Below, piece after piece: positions 33,597 to 42,702 of a stretch of 64,000 bases of DNA (within the stretch, counting starts at the first letter, position 1; every line of letters starts with the position of its first letter). The position numbers and the translations under genes were made by a program. Origin of the DNA: Prosthecobacter sp. (GTDB lineage: Bacteria; Verrucomicrobiota; Verrucomicrobiia; Verrucomicrobiales; Verrucomicrobiaceae); assembly GCA_017853885.1 (NCBI GenBank), contig JAFMIR010000008.1, forward strand, positions 62,001 to 126,000, read 5' to 3'. The notes below the pieces were generated by a model, which saw only the letters and a list, made by a program, of their open reading frames with translations, had not been told where the DNA came from and did no database searches.

Positions 33597-34661
33597 TTAG
33601 GAAATATGAATGGGCATCGAGCAACGCAGTGTTGCCCCCCCCGGATTCGAATCAGAAACGGATAAACTGGCCCCAATCATCTGAGCTCGATAGCGCATGG
33701 TTCGCATACCCATTCCTATATTCATTCGAGGTTCTGCCGGAAAACCTCTTCCATCATCGCTAACGGTCAAAATAATAGCCTGAGAATTGCTTTCCAGTTT
33801 AACGTTTACATGCTGAGCACCGCCATGACGAACTGCATTACCAATCGCTTCTTGAATAATGCGGTAAAGGTGCATCGATACTTCAGGTGAATAAATTTGC
33901 ACATCACTCAATTCCTCAATATTAATCTTCACACCAGTAAGGCGAGAAATAGATTGGGCAAGATCCGTAAGCGCCACAGCCAGCCCATGGCGATCTACAT
34001 GCACTGGGAAGATACCGCGAGCTAGCCCACGCGCCTCAGTCACCGTCTGCTGAATGGAGCTCTCGATAAGTTCTGCATCTTGCGTAAAGCTGCTGTCGAA
34101 AGCACGCAAATCATTTGCCAGTGAGCGAGCAGCTAAACCAATAGCTGCAAGCTGTTGGCAGATGCCATCATGCAGATCTTGGCCTATCCTTTGTTGCTCA
34201 TGCTCACTTACCGCCACCAAATCAGCCTCGAGTTGGCGACGCTCCTCAAGTGTCTGAATGCGGGCCTTATCAGCTTCTTGGCGGTTACGCACTGCGGTGG
34301 CGGCATAAGCTGCCATTGCAAAAAAAACCACGCGGCTGACGGTAGCCCACAGATAGCCCAGCGTGGTCTCATAGGGATGGGTTTCATAATTTGAGAGCCA
34401 CCACAAAATGCCACAGATCAATGCCAAAACGTATCCGGCAATGCTACCTGCCCACCAGACCGCTATCAGAATTGGGAGGGCGTAAAAAACAAACAGGCTG
34501 ACCTCCCAAGTGGTGATCCGATCAATCCAAGCCATGACGAAAGCTATCAATAGGGACGGCAGCACGGCCATAAAAAGAGGCTGCCGGCGTATAAGATTTG
34601 TCAATTTATCCCAAAGCCGACTGTTTTGGACATCAACGGTAAGGATAGTTTCAGGATTCAT
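33597..34661 (-). CDS. NarX/DegS-type sensor histidine kinase
   Basis: 354 residues. The N-terminal part has about four or five transmembrane helices (residues 30-125) with little periplasmic sequence, so the signal is probably sensed within or near the membrane. HisKA_3 has the H-box EHEQQRIGQDLHDGICQQL with His164. The HATPase domain shows HLYRIIQEAIGNAVRHG, VSDDGRGFP and GMGMRTMRYRAQMIG. The start overlaps the FdtA-like gene stop by 11 bp, so it is translationally coupled to the sugar cluster. Confidence 0.93.
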   Translation of the reverse strand: MNPETILTVDVQNSRLWDKLTNLIRRQPLFMAVLPSLLIAFVMAWIDRITTWEVSLFVFYALPILIAVWWAGSIAGYVLALICGILWWLSNYETHPYETTLGYLWATVSRVVFFAMAAYAATAVRNRQEADKARIQTLEERRQLEADLVAVSEHEQQRIGQDLHDGICQQLAAIGLAARSLANDLRAFDSSFTQDAELIESSIQQTVTEARGLARGIFPVHVDRHGLAVALTDLAQSISRLTGVKINIEELSDVQIYSPEVSMHLYRIIQEAIGNAVRHGGAQHVNVKLESNSQAIILTVSDDGRGFPAEPRMNIGMGMRTMRYRAQMIGASLSVSDSNPGGATLRCSMPIHIS

Positions 34662-35103
34662 AGATCGCCTCCCTTATGATTTGTAAAAAAACGGCATAGT
34701 CTCGAATATAATCCGCCGAATCGTAAACATGTGAAGCTAGAACGAGAAGAACAGAATCAGCTCTGATGCCGCTGACCTCTGTCCATACCATCGGTGGAAC
34801 TAGCACGCCAATCTCGGGACGGTCCAATATGATTTCCTCGTTTCTTATGCCATCATCCATAAGCAAACGACAGGTGCCATGTGCACTAAGCAGAAGCTGA
34901 CTGCACTCACGATGTGCGTGCTTGCCACGCACTTGACCGCTAGACATGGCGTAAGTTAAAAAGCAGCGCTGCGGTCTGAAGGGCAGCACTTGCGCAAATT
35001 CAATCACCATCAAATCACCACGCTGTGAATCTCGCACATGGCATAGTTCCATTACCCTCACACCGCGCACCACCGAGTCACGTTCATACATTCGAGTCGT
35101 CAT
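34651..35103 (-). CDS. FdtA/QdtA-like sugar 3,4-ketoisomerase (cupin)
   Basis: 150 residues. A cupin barrel with GKHAHRECSQLLLSAHG (metal or catalytic His pair) and VLVPPMVWTE matches the FdtA/WxcM C-terminal family. Known members convert dTDP-4-keto-6-deoxy-glucose to the 3-keto isomer, the step before 3-amination by a DegT aminotransferase. A DegT enzyme lies in the same cluster at 41161-42264. The start overlaps the glycosyltransferase stop by 4 bp. No dTDP-sugar synthesis genes (rmlAB) are in this window. Confidence 0.86.
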   Translation of the reverse strand: MTTRMYERDSVVRGVRVMELCHVRDSQRGDLMVIEFAQVLPFRPQRCFLTYAMSSGQVRGKHAHRECSQLLLSAHGTCRLLMDDGIRNEEIILDRPEIGVLVPPMVWTEVSGIRADSVLLVLASHVYDSADYIRDYAVFLQIIREAIYES

Positions 35104-36056
35104 GCCGACACCTCCCTTAGCGTGAAAACCTCGCGCACCAGCACCTGATGTCTGTTAATTACGGTTAGAAAAGTGCGACCAACATACTCGCCTAGAATGC
35201 CGAGTAAAAGCAGCTGCATCCCACCAAACACAGCCAAACAACCTACAACAAATAACACATCTAACTGTCGAAAATCGAACAATAACCAATCTGCTGTAAA
35301 TAATCCCAAAGGCAATAAACCGAGAGCAAAAAGACTCAGGCCAAGCATAGATGCAATGCGCAACGGCAACATGCTAAAACCGAAGATCATCCCGCCAGCC
35401 AGTCTTAGCAGTTTTCTCATTGTATAACCACTGCAACCCAAAAGACGCGATTTATGGATCACTTTGAGGCGTGTGAAACGATTTGTTGCACCAAATATAA
35501 GGCCATCGAGGTAAAGAAAAGGACTGTGATGATTTTCCACACGCTGAATCAATTCGCGCCGTACGGCGCGAAAACTTGAAAGATAAAGCTCATGAGGTTT
35601 CTCTAGTAAAAGAGTGGCAAAAAAATTCGCCAGCTGACTGCCCAGATTTCGCCACCAGGCATGTTTTTTTTGATCGAAAAAGGTGTAGGCTACATCTGCG
35701 TCAGATGAACGCAGATGCTCTAGCAGTCGGCGTGCTTCCGAAACAGGATTCTGCAGATCATCATCCAAATTCACCACGTAGCGGCCATGAGAACGACGCC
35801 ACCCTTCGAATACCGCAGCATGCTCTCCGAAGTTCTTCGCCAGCACGACAAGCACGACGGGCGCGGGAAAATCAGCCAAAAGCTCACGTGCTTTTTGTGG
35901 CGTGCCATCCGTGCTACCATCATCCACCAACACGAGCTCCCAAGAATCGCGCAGCGTCATAGCCTCCGCTCGAAAAGCCCCCAGTAGAGGTCGCAACATA
36001 CTTCCCGTATTGTGAAGCGGAACCACAAAACTAAACTCAAATTGCTGATGTCGCAT
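35100..36056 (-). CDS. GtrB/DPM-like polyprenyl-phosphate glycosyltransferase (GT2)
   Basis: 318 residues. The N-terminal GT2 domain has FSFVVPLHNT, LVLVDDGSTDGT, VVLAKNFGEHAAVFEGW and the DXD-like NLDDDLQNP. Two C-terminal transmembrane helices (about 235-255 and 265-290) are followed by LGILGEYVGRTFLTVINRH, the classic tail of GtrB/ArnC-type enzymes. These load a sugar onto undecaprenyl phosphate at the cytoplasmic face. In this cluster it could charge the lipid carrier with the amino sugar made by the FdtA-like and DegT enzymes. Confidence 0.92.
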   Translation of the reverse strand: MRHQQFEFSFVVPLHNTGSMLRPLLGAFRAEAMTLRDSWELVLVDDGSTDGTPQKARELLADFPAPVVLVVLAKNFGEHAAVFEGWRRSHGRYVVNLDDDLQNPVSEARRLLEHLRSSDADVAYTFFDQKKHAWWRNLGSQLANFFATLLLEKPHELYLSSFRAVRRELIQRVENHHSPFLYLDGLIFGATNRFTRLKVIHKSRLLGCSGYTMRKLLRLAGGMIFGFSMLPLRIASMLGLSLFALGLLPLGLFTADWLLFDFRQLDVLFVVGCLAVFGGMQLLLLGILGEYVGRTFLTVINRHQVLVREVFTLREVSA

Positions 36057-36127
36057 AAGTTTAAATTAAGCATAGCGACACGAAGCTGCACCTGATCCTA
36101 TTTGTAGTTTTTTACGCTACCCTAATG

Positions 36128-38395
36128 TCATGGATAAGCCTTTTTCAGAAGCGATGGCAGCAACCACTCATCTTTGGGAAAAAGATCTGTGTTTGTCTCC
36201 TGCCTTGGGTCTGCCTCTAGGCGTGTAATCCTCGCTCTAGGTCCGGCAACCGCTATAAGCAATGCATGCAAATCGATACCTGTGGAACGAAAATACGACC
36301 ATATCTGCGGCATATCCACACGCTCTTGCAACCATGTCCAGTGCACCCGCAATGGTTCCTGCGTGCCAATGCCAATCACATCACCAAAAACCAGCAAATG
36401 CGGAAATACTTTCCGCATCGTCGCCGCCACCCGCGGCGTCGGCAGCCAAGTTACCGCCATGCCTCCGGGACGCAGGCGGGACTTCACCAATTCAAAATAC
36501 TCCTCCGAGTAGAGCATGCCCGAGTGAGCGCTCGTCGGCCTTAATGCGTCCACCTCGATCACATCAAACTTTTTATCGTCGCGAAGGAGCATCATGCGCC
36601 CGTCACAAGCCATATGACGCACTCGACTATCCGCCAAAACCGCTTTCACGGCCTCAGCACCCACGTCATTCTGCACCGTCCTGAGCGTTTGGAGTTGTCC
36701 TGCCACAATCTCCGCACAACAGACTTCACGTATCTCTTTTCGTGACAGAATCGCATGCAGCGTATCACCCGATCCTAGACCAATTAAGGCAACGCGCTCT
36801 GGTTTATCATGTAACATCACAGGAAGTGCACCCAAAATCGTGTGAATGCCTCCATAGGGTATCCAACTCTGTCCGATGCCATTGATGAAAACGACGAATT
36901 TTCTAGGTTCTGCCTCATCACGTTTCAAAAGCGAGACACCGCTTGCATCTTCCGCCAGCCACACACGATCTTTTTGTGCACCATGGACTGCTGACCAAAG
37001 AGTCTTTTGATCCGGCAAGAAGATCAGCAAGGCGGTGCCCGCCAAAGCTGCGGATATACGCCACAAGCCATGTAGACCACTTATGAGAAGCAGCATGCCT
37101 ACTGCTGCCAGCAGCATGAAAACACCCGCACTGCCCCAAATAGGCAACAACAAACCGGTCACGCTCGATGCGCCTGCCATGCTACCTAGAATGTTCGCGC
37201 ATTGTAAGGCACCTGTGCGCCATCCCACATGATATTCATCGTTCTGCGCCGCTTTTTGCATCAGCGGAAAGCAAGCACCCATCAGGAAGGTAGCTGGAAA
37301 CATAATAACCGAAGGCACCACCGCATGCAGCAGCGGATACGTCAACACATGCGTTGCATGCTCCGGCTTCAAATCACCATACCACCAACTTTGCAATAGA
37401 CTGAGCGCCGTGTCAGCATCCACCGGCTCATAGCTTGCTAGATAGCAAGAGAGTGAAGAATTCCCCAATAGATACAGTGCCACCCCCATGCCACAGGCCG
37501 CGTAAAGAATCGCGAGTCCCTGCAGTCTCAAGAACATCCGCCAAGCGTTCTCCACGAAGCTCACAACAATAGAGCCCACCACCGCACCGCAACCCAAACC
37601 TGTCAGGTAAATGCCGAGCAGTGTGCCCATCGTATGAGCTGAAGATTTTGCCAATGCTCCAAGCACGCGAAACCAAACCATTTCCGCTGCCAAAGCCGCA
37701 AATCCCGTGACGAAAAACAAGCTTAGACATAGCGGCACTTTTCTCGAAAAAAGCGGGTGTGCAGGCATGTCCTTTGTCTCCTCAACCTTTACGCTACGAA
37801 AACCAAAAAAAGTGCCGAGTGCACATATCGCATTGCCAAGCGCAGCCCAGCGCAGAGCTCCTTCCACACCAACTGCCGGCAGCAACACCCAAGTAGCCAG
37901 AAAAGCTCCAAGTGCTGCACCGATCGTGTTTACTGCGTAGAGCATACCAATGCGTCCCGCCATATTGGGGAGTTGATGCGTCACCAATTTGGCGAGCACC
38001 GGCAATGAAATCCCCATCAGAAGTGTAGGCGGCAACAAAAAAAGAAACAAAACCAGAGCTGTCATAGCCTTGGAGTGCACCAGCAGCACAAGGTGCTCAT
38101 AGAGCACGTCATGAAACAGCCATGCGCTGCATAATCCGAAAACCCCGACGCCGATCTCCGCCTGAATGAAGATCATCATATTAGCGCGAATTGAGAAATG
38201 ATCTGCCAAACTTCCACCCAACAAGCTACCAAGCCCCAGCCCAGCCATGAACGTTGTTACAATGATCGTCATCGCTGCCACGTCACCCCCAGCAAAAAGC
38301 ACCAGCAGCCTCTGCCATGCCATCTGGTCAATTAGTGCCGAGATACCGGATATCAAAAACAAGCCATGAAATCGATGAAAGAGCGCTTGGTTCAT
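36128..38395 (-). CDS. Membrane protein fused to spermidine-synthase-like domain
   Basis: 755 residues from the ATG at 38395, which overlaps the upstream stop by 4 bp (ATGA). Residues about 1-480 contain ten or more transmembrane helices. Residues about 500-740 form a SpeE-like Rossmann domain: ALIGLGSGDTLHAIL, FDVIEVDALRPTSAHSGMLY and FELVKSRLRPGG. These resemble the fused MFS/spermidine synthase family. The Asp/Glu residues for decarboxylated SAM and putrescine are only partly recognisable. Its role within a sugar-transfer cluster is unclear; aminopropyl or methyl transfer to a surface glycan is one possibility. Confidence 0.82.
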   Translation of the reverse strand: MNQALFHRFHGLFLISGISALIDQMAWQRLLVLFAGGDVAAMTIIVTTFMAGLGLGSLLGGSLADHFSIRANMMIFIQAEIGVGVFGLCSAWLFHDVLYEHLVLLVHSKAMTALVLFLFLLPPTLLMGISLPVLAKLVTHQLPNMAGRIGMLYAVNTIGAALGAFLATWVLLPAVGVEGALRWAALGNAICALGTFFGFRSVKVEETKDMPAHPLFSRKVPLCLSLFFVTGFAALAAEMVWFRVLGALAKSSAHTMGTLLGIYLTGLGCGAVVGSIVVSFVENAWRMFLRLQGLAILYAACGMGVALYLLGNSSLSCYLASYEPVDADTALSLLQSWWYGDLKPEHATHVLTYPLLHAVVPSVIMFPATFLMGACFPLMQKAAQNDEYHVGWRTGALQCANILGSMAGASSVTGLLLPIWGSAGVFMLLAAVGMLLLISGLHGLWRISAALAGTALLIFLPDQKTLWSAVHGAQKDRVWLAEDASGVSLLKRDEAEPRKFVVFINGIGQSWIPYGGIHTILGALPVMLHDKPERVALIGLGSGDTLHAILSRKEIREVCCAEIVAGQLQTLRTVQNDVGAEAVKAVLADSRVRHMACDGRMMLLRDDKKFDVIEVDALRPTSAHSGMLYSEEYFELVKSRLRPGGMAVTWLPTPRVAATMRKVFPHLLVFGDVIGIGTQEPLRVHWTWLQERVDMPQIWSYFRSTGIDLHALLIAVAGPRARITRLEADPRQETNTDLFPKDEWLLPSLLKKAYP

Positions 38396-40299
38396 AATGA
38401 CACACCCTGTCTTTTTAGCATGGCAAGAGCTTGCATCACGTCCGGATCGCCGGGTTGCAACTTCTCCGCAAGCAGGAGACATTCACGTGCCCGCGCAAAG
38501 TGCTTCTGATAAAAACAGGCCAGCCCTAGAAATTTTGCAGCAAGGAAATGGCTGGGATCATCATTCAAAATTCGCTCAAGGATGATGGCTCCTTCTTGAT
38601 GACGTCCCATTCCAACTAGAGCCACACCTGCCCAATACACAATCTGGCGGTTATTCAGCGCCGAGGGATGTCTTTCGAAAAGTGTCACTAAGCTGTCGTG
38701 ACATTCACGCCAGCGCTGCTGCATCAGCAATGTTTTGGAAAGGTTGTTGAGTGCACCAAAGAAAAAAGGCTCAAGCTCTAGGGCGCGCCGGAATGCAATC
38801 TCGGCTTTTTCCAGATCGCCTTTCTCTTCGATGAGGGCGCAGCCTAGGTTGTTCCATGCTGCCGGTTTATTGGGGCTTTTGGTAACGGCATCCTGCCAAA
38901 GAGAGACATTTGTTCTCCATGTCTTGTTTCGTAGGCACGTGGCCACGGAAAGGTTGCAGAACACACCAATCACGAGCAGGCGCCATGGCACAATACCGGA
39001 AATCGCCGACAAGCGATCCGCTATGCACATTAGCATGACCAATACGCCGATCGAAGGTAGATAAGTACGGTGCTCCGCCATCATGTCAGGCAGCGGAATG
39101 AAACTTGATGAAACGGATATGCTGACAAAAAACCAAGCAATAAAAGCAAACATAAGTCTTCCAGCTCCAGACATCCATGTGCGATTGCGCAAGCACCACG
39201 TGCATCCAAGAATAGATCCCAACAGCAACATAGCTAGCCACACCGGACCTTCCTTAAACGAATGATAAACTGTCGGGTCTGGGTATACATTCTGCCCGGA
39301 GGGCCACACAATCAAACGTAGATATTCCAACAACACCATGCTTTGGGTGGCAGCATATTCCCAGTGACTCCATGGCTTTCCTCGGACGTTGGTGATGTTT
39401 AAGGCTTCCACGAAATTTAGCTGACCTTCATTCTGTGCGGCAGAGACCGCAATGATCATCAACGGCACCAACGGCATACAGAGCAATAGATATAGCGTGC
39501 GCTTCGTCGCCGCCCAGAAGCGTGTGCCGATAACCAACCAGTCCAGTCCCAGCGCCAGTGCAGGTGCCATGAACACGCTCTCTTTGGTTAGCATACCCAG
39601 CAGCAGAGCGATCACTGATCCAGTAGCTAGCCAAAAACGCCGCCTATCCGCGCTTTCCATAGCAGTAAAATGAAGCAAGAGGCAGGTTAGCACAAAAGAC
39701 GCCCCCATCGTGGTAAACCTCTGGATGATGTAAGTGACTGACTCCGTTGCCAGCGGATGAACGATGAAAAGGAGCGAGGCACCTGTAGCGATGAATCGCG
39801 CTGAGGAGGCGGTCATCTTACCTTGCGACTCAAGAACGCGTCCAAGTCTGCGGATCAGACAATAAAATAGCCACCCATTCAAAGCATGGAGTAGCATGTT
39901 AAAAACCCGAAACCAGCGTGGCTCAAAACCATCCAGCGTGTGGTTCAGATAAAAAGTTGCATAAGCCAAAGGCCTCAGAAGCATATTTACAGTAAGATCT
40001 GGTTCCGCACCGCACTCGAACGGCAAACGGGCAAAATCTGTAAAATTACCCCAATAAACAAATGGGGAGTTGCTCTGGAAAAACGGGTTCTCGACCAGAT
40101 AAAATAGATCGTCGAATACCATCGGGAAATCAGCCGTCCAACCGTAAAGAACTCCGGTAATTAGGAGACAGAGAATCGCCATCCGCACCATTCCCCTTCT
40201 TAGCCAAGCGAAAATCAGCCACCTGCGAGGAGCCTGACTTGTAGCCACACAAAGAGTCGTGGTGAGTATTGGCTTGGCATGAGACTTTTCTTTTTTCAT
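38392..40299 (-). CDS. GT-C membrane glycosyltransferase with TPR repeats (TMTC/PMT-like)
   Basis: 635 residues from the ATG at 40299. About ten or eleven transmembrane helices (residues about 40-460) follow the GT-C pattern. The first extracytoplasmic loop has DFPMVFDDLFYLVENPFF with the Asp pair expected for catalysis, and HPLATESVTYIIQRFTTM matches the DUF1736 signature seen in eukaryotic TMTC O-mannosyltransferases and bacterial relatives. The C-terminus has at least four TPR-like helices (AAWNNLGCALIEEKGDLEKA, FGALNNLSKTLLMQQRW). It probably transfers a lipid-linked sugar outside the membrane, with the TPRs choosing the acceptor. Acceptor and sugar are unknown. Confidence 0.8.
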   Translation of the reverse strand: MKKEKSHAKPILTTTLCVATSQAPRRWLIFAWLRRGMVRMAILCLLITGVLYGWTADFPMVFDDLFYLVENPFFQSNSPFVYWGNFTDFARLPFECGAEPDLTVNMLLRPLAYATFYLNHTLDGFEPRWFRVFNMLLHALNGWLFYCLIRRLGRVLESQGKMTASSARFIATGASLLFIVHPLATESVTYIIQRFTTMGASFVLTCLLLHFTAMESADRRRFWLATGSVIALLLGMLTKESVFMAPALALGLDWLVIGTRFWAATKRTLYLLLCMPLVPLMIIAVSAAQNEGQLNFVEALNITNVRGKPWSHWEYAATQSMVLLEYLRLIVWPSGQNVYPDPTVYHSFKEGPVWLAMLLLGSILGCTWCLRNRTWMSGAGRLMFAFIAWFFVSISVSSSFIPLPDMMAEHRTYLPSIGVLVMLMCIADRLSAISGIVPWRLLVIGVFCNLSVATCLRNKTWRTNVSLWQDAVTKSPNKPAAWNNLGCALIEEKGDLEKAEIAFRRALELEPFFFGALNNLSKTLLMQQRWRECHDSLVTLFERHPSALNNRQIVYWAGVALVGMGRHQEGAIILERILNDDPSHFLAAKFLGLACFYQKHFARARECLLLAEKLQPGDPDVMQALAMLKRQGVSL

Positions 40300-40369
40300 T
40301 ACCCTTTTAAACTGCCACACGCTCGAAACGAGCGTCAAAAGACAAGCCTCGTCGCCTTCATGAGGACAG

Positions 40370-41164
40370 CTAAACTGACATAATCAAAACTAGCATAGAA
40401 ATTATCGCCACAACCTTGTGAAGCTGAACACCACAAGAACTCACTACGGATTCCGAACAGCGGCGTGCGATGGCAAAAAGAGAAGTGCCTAGGGGTAGGC
40501 GCAGCCGACGGCATAAACGTGCATCGAGTTTACCGGCAGCACTCAAAAAAAAATTCAACCAGCGCGGTGGCATGACCAAGTCCCCTTGATCATCCTGTGA
40601 AATTTTACGCCGCAGCAGTAAGGGTAAGAAAAGCCATGCATTCCAATAATACACTTCCACAACTTCAAATCCCTGTCCGTGCAATAACGCGCAGAGAGCT
40701 TCCTTCCGATACCGCCTGGCTCCATCGACTGCCCGGTCATGCATACCACTCAGGCACTCAAAAGCGGGCACATTCACCACGAGCAGCCCTCCGGGTTTCA
40801 GCACACGTCGCATCTCACGAAGTGCCACTCGTTCCTCAACTCGAGAGTGATAGAGCACATCAAGGCTAAGAACGGCATCAAACATGCCAACGGTATAGGG
40901 CATGGCCTGCAAATCGCAGGATGTAATGCGTGATAGATGGTGGGACCGACAGAGCTCGACGGCCTCCTCGCTGACATCACATCCATAAGTCTCCCATTCA
41001 CCAAGGCTGCGCAACATGCCCCCAGTGCCACATCCAGCGTCAAGAACGCGTTTACCTCGTGGAACCATTACATTCAATGCGTTCAGCACGAGTCCACGCA
41101 GCACCTGATACCACCAATGCACATCTTCCACGTCGTGCATGAGCGCATACTGCTCATGCTTCAT
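40370..41164 (-). CDS. Class I SAM-dependent methyltransferase
   Basis: 264 residues from the ATG at 41164, overlapping the DegT stop by 4 bp. Motif I is VLDAGCGTGGML, motif II/III is FDAVLSLDVLYH and motif IV is LKPGGLLVVNVPAFECL. The HDVEDVHWWYQVLR N-terminal segment is typical of surface-polysaccharide methyltransferases in such clusters. A C-terminal hydrophobic stretch may be a membrane association. The likely substrate is a sugar or lipid-linked glycan in the cluster. Confidence 0.87.
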   Translation of the reverse strand: MKHEQYALMHDVEDVHWWYQVLRGLVLNALNVMVPRGKRVLDAGCGTGGMLRSLGEWETYGCDVSEEAVELCRSHHLSRITSCDLQAMPYTVGMFDAVLSLDVLYHSRVEERVALREMRRVLKPGGLLVVNVPAFECLSGMHDRAVDGARRYRKEALCALLHGQGFEVVEVYYWNAWLFLPLLLRRKISQDDQGDLVMPPRWLNFFLSAAGKLDARLCRRLRLPLGTSLFAIARRCSESVVSSCGVQLHKVVAIISMLVLIMSV

Positions 41165-42264
41165 GAGTAGAATTCTCCCACAGCCTCGCAAACTGCCTTC
41201 AAGGCCACTTCAGTAAGATAAGGATGCAGCGGTAGAGATAGAACTTCTTCAACCGCTTTCTCCGCCACCGGAAAATACCCTGCGCATTGAAAAGCCGGCT
41301 GCTGATGCAATGCTACCGGGTAAAGCGCCATCGAAGGAACACCACGCACCCTCAAATGCTCCTTCAACGCATTCCGATGCACAGCGCGGATAACAAATTG
41401 GTGAAAAGCATGCGCGCAGTTCTCACGCACCGACGGTAACTGTACACCACTCAAATATCGTAAATACAACGAAGCTAGCTCGCGCCGCCGTTTCACCTGC
41501 TCCACCAACGAAGGCAGCTTAACACGAAGGATTGCTGCCTGAATTTCATCGAGGCGGCTGTTAATCCCGAAAGTTTCACTCACATGACGTTGCCTCCAAC
41601 CATACTCTCGTAGACATCGCAGCGTCTCCGCCAAAACAACCTCCGAAGTCCAGATCGCCCCCGCATCACCCAGAGCACCCAGATTCTTCGTAGGATAAAA
41701 GCTCCACACCGAAGCCTTTCCAAGAGTGCCAATGCGTTTTTGCTCCCAAAAAGAGCCATGAGCTTGCGAAGCGTCTTCAATCAACTCAACGCCATGCTCC
41801 TCACAAATGTTTTGGAGAGATTGCCAGTCACAAGGATGTCCGTATAAATGCACCGCGAGCACTGCCTTGATGTCGGGATTGCATTTCAAACACTCTCGAA
41901 CCGCTTGTGAGCAAAGCGTCAGCGTCTCCTGCTCAACATCGCAGAGAACGAGTCGAACACCGGCACGCCTAACCGCGGCCGCCACTGCGGAAGGAGCCAA
42001 TGTTGGAACCACAACACCGTCACCTATCCCGATGTCCAGAGCCCGTAACAGCAACTCGATAGCATCAGTGCCACTTGCGACACCTACCACATACCCACCG
42101 CCTAGAGATTCCGCATATTCTCTCTCAAAAGCCCTGCCCTCCTCGCCAAGAATAAAGAGTCCGCTTTGCAAAACCCTGTTCACAGCCGACATCAGCGCAT
42201 CATGGCGACACCGCTGATCTTCAACGACAAATTCGGGGAAAATCGAATGAGGTATCGGCTTCAT
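41161..42264 (-). CDS. DegT/DnrJ/EryC1/StrS sugar aminotransferase
   Basis: 367 residues. Fold type I PLP enzyme with VGVASGTDAIELLLRAL (phosphate and substrate loop), LIEDASQAHGS (the Asp/Gln that holds PLP) and the Schiff-base Lys193 in SFYPTKNLGALGD. Family members transfer an amino group to keto-sugar nucleotides. With the FdtA-like isomerase this fits formation of dTDP-3-amino-3,6-dideoxy-hexose, as in the FdtA/FdtB pair. It is the first gene of the cluster; its promoter should lie in 42265-42702. Confidence 0.93.
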   Translation of the reverse strand: MKPIPHSIFPEFVVEDQRCRHDALMSAVNRVLQSGLFILGEEGRAFEREYAESLGGGYVVGVASGTDAIELLLRALDIGIGDGVVVPTLAPSAVAAAVRRAGVRLVLCDVEQETLTLCSQAVRECLKCNPDIKAVLAVHLYGHPCDWQSLQNICEEHGVELIEDASQAHGSFWEQKRIGTLGKASVWSFYPTKNLGALGDAGAIWTSEVVLAETLRCLREYGWRQRHVSETFGINSRLDEIQAAILRVKLPSLVEQVKRRRELASLYLRYLSGVQLPSVRENCAHAFHQFVIRAVHRNALKEHLRVRGVPSMALYPVALHQQPAFQCAGYFPVAEKAVEEVLSLPLHPYLTEVALKAVCEAVGEFYS

Positions 42265-42702
42265 TTTTTCATTATGATTTTCGCTTCAAATCCTCACAAA
42301 AGACATTTTCTGTGGCGGAAGAATGGACAACCATCTTAAACAATGCGGATGACATTTATCTAAATGCCAAAGACTTCATGACTATGAGTTTTACAGCGAA
42401 AAACCTCTTCAGCTTCCTAGCATACCAGTAAAGGCTTCGCCGCAGCAAAACCGCTATTTATAAAATAGCTGAACCTTGCATGCTCTGATTAGCAAGGTCG
42501 AGCCAACCCGACTTCCTCTGTGCAATTAGCAATTAAAACTAAGGCATCCGGCTTTCTCGTGCCGATTTCCATATCCATCGTCACACCTAGGACTCTTGTG
42601 AAATGACTTACATATATGAATTTTCTCAAGCTGCGCGCGATGTCAGAAATGGAATGCAAGAATAGTTGAGGCAGTGCATCTCATTCTGTGTCATAGTATT
42701 AA
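42265..42702. other. Intergenic region between glycosylation cluster and rnr
   Basis: 438 bp, A/T-rich, with no credible gene on either strand. It must contain the divergent promoters for the minus-strand cluster and for rnr. A perfect small hairpin GCTATTT-ATA-AAATAGC lies at 42453-42469. No terminator or RNA gene is recognised. Confidence 0.5.

Noticed and set aside
42453..42469. Rho-independent terminator in the rnr upstream region
   Set aside because: The stem is short and A/T-rich and no U-tract follows on either strand; no gene ends there.
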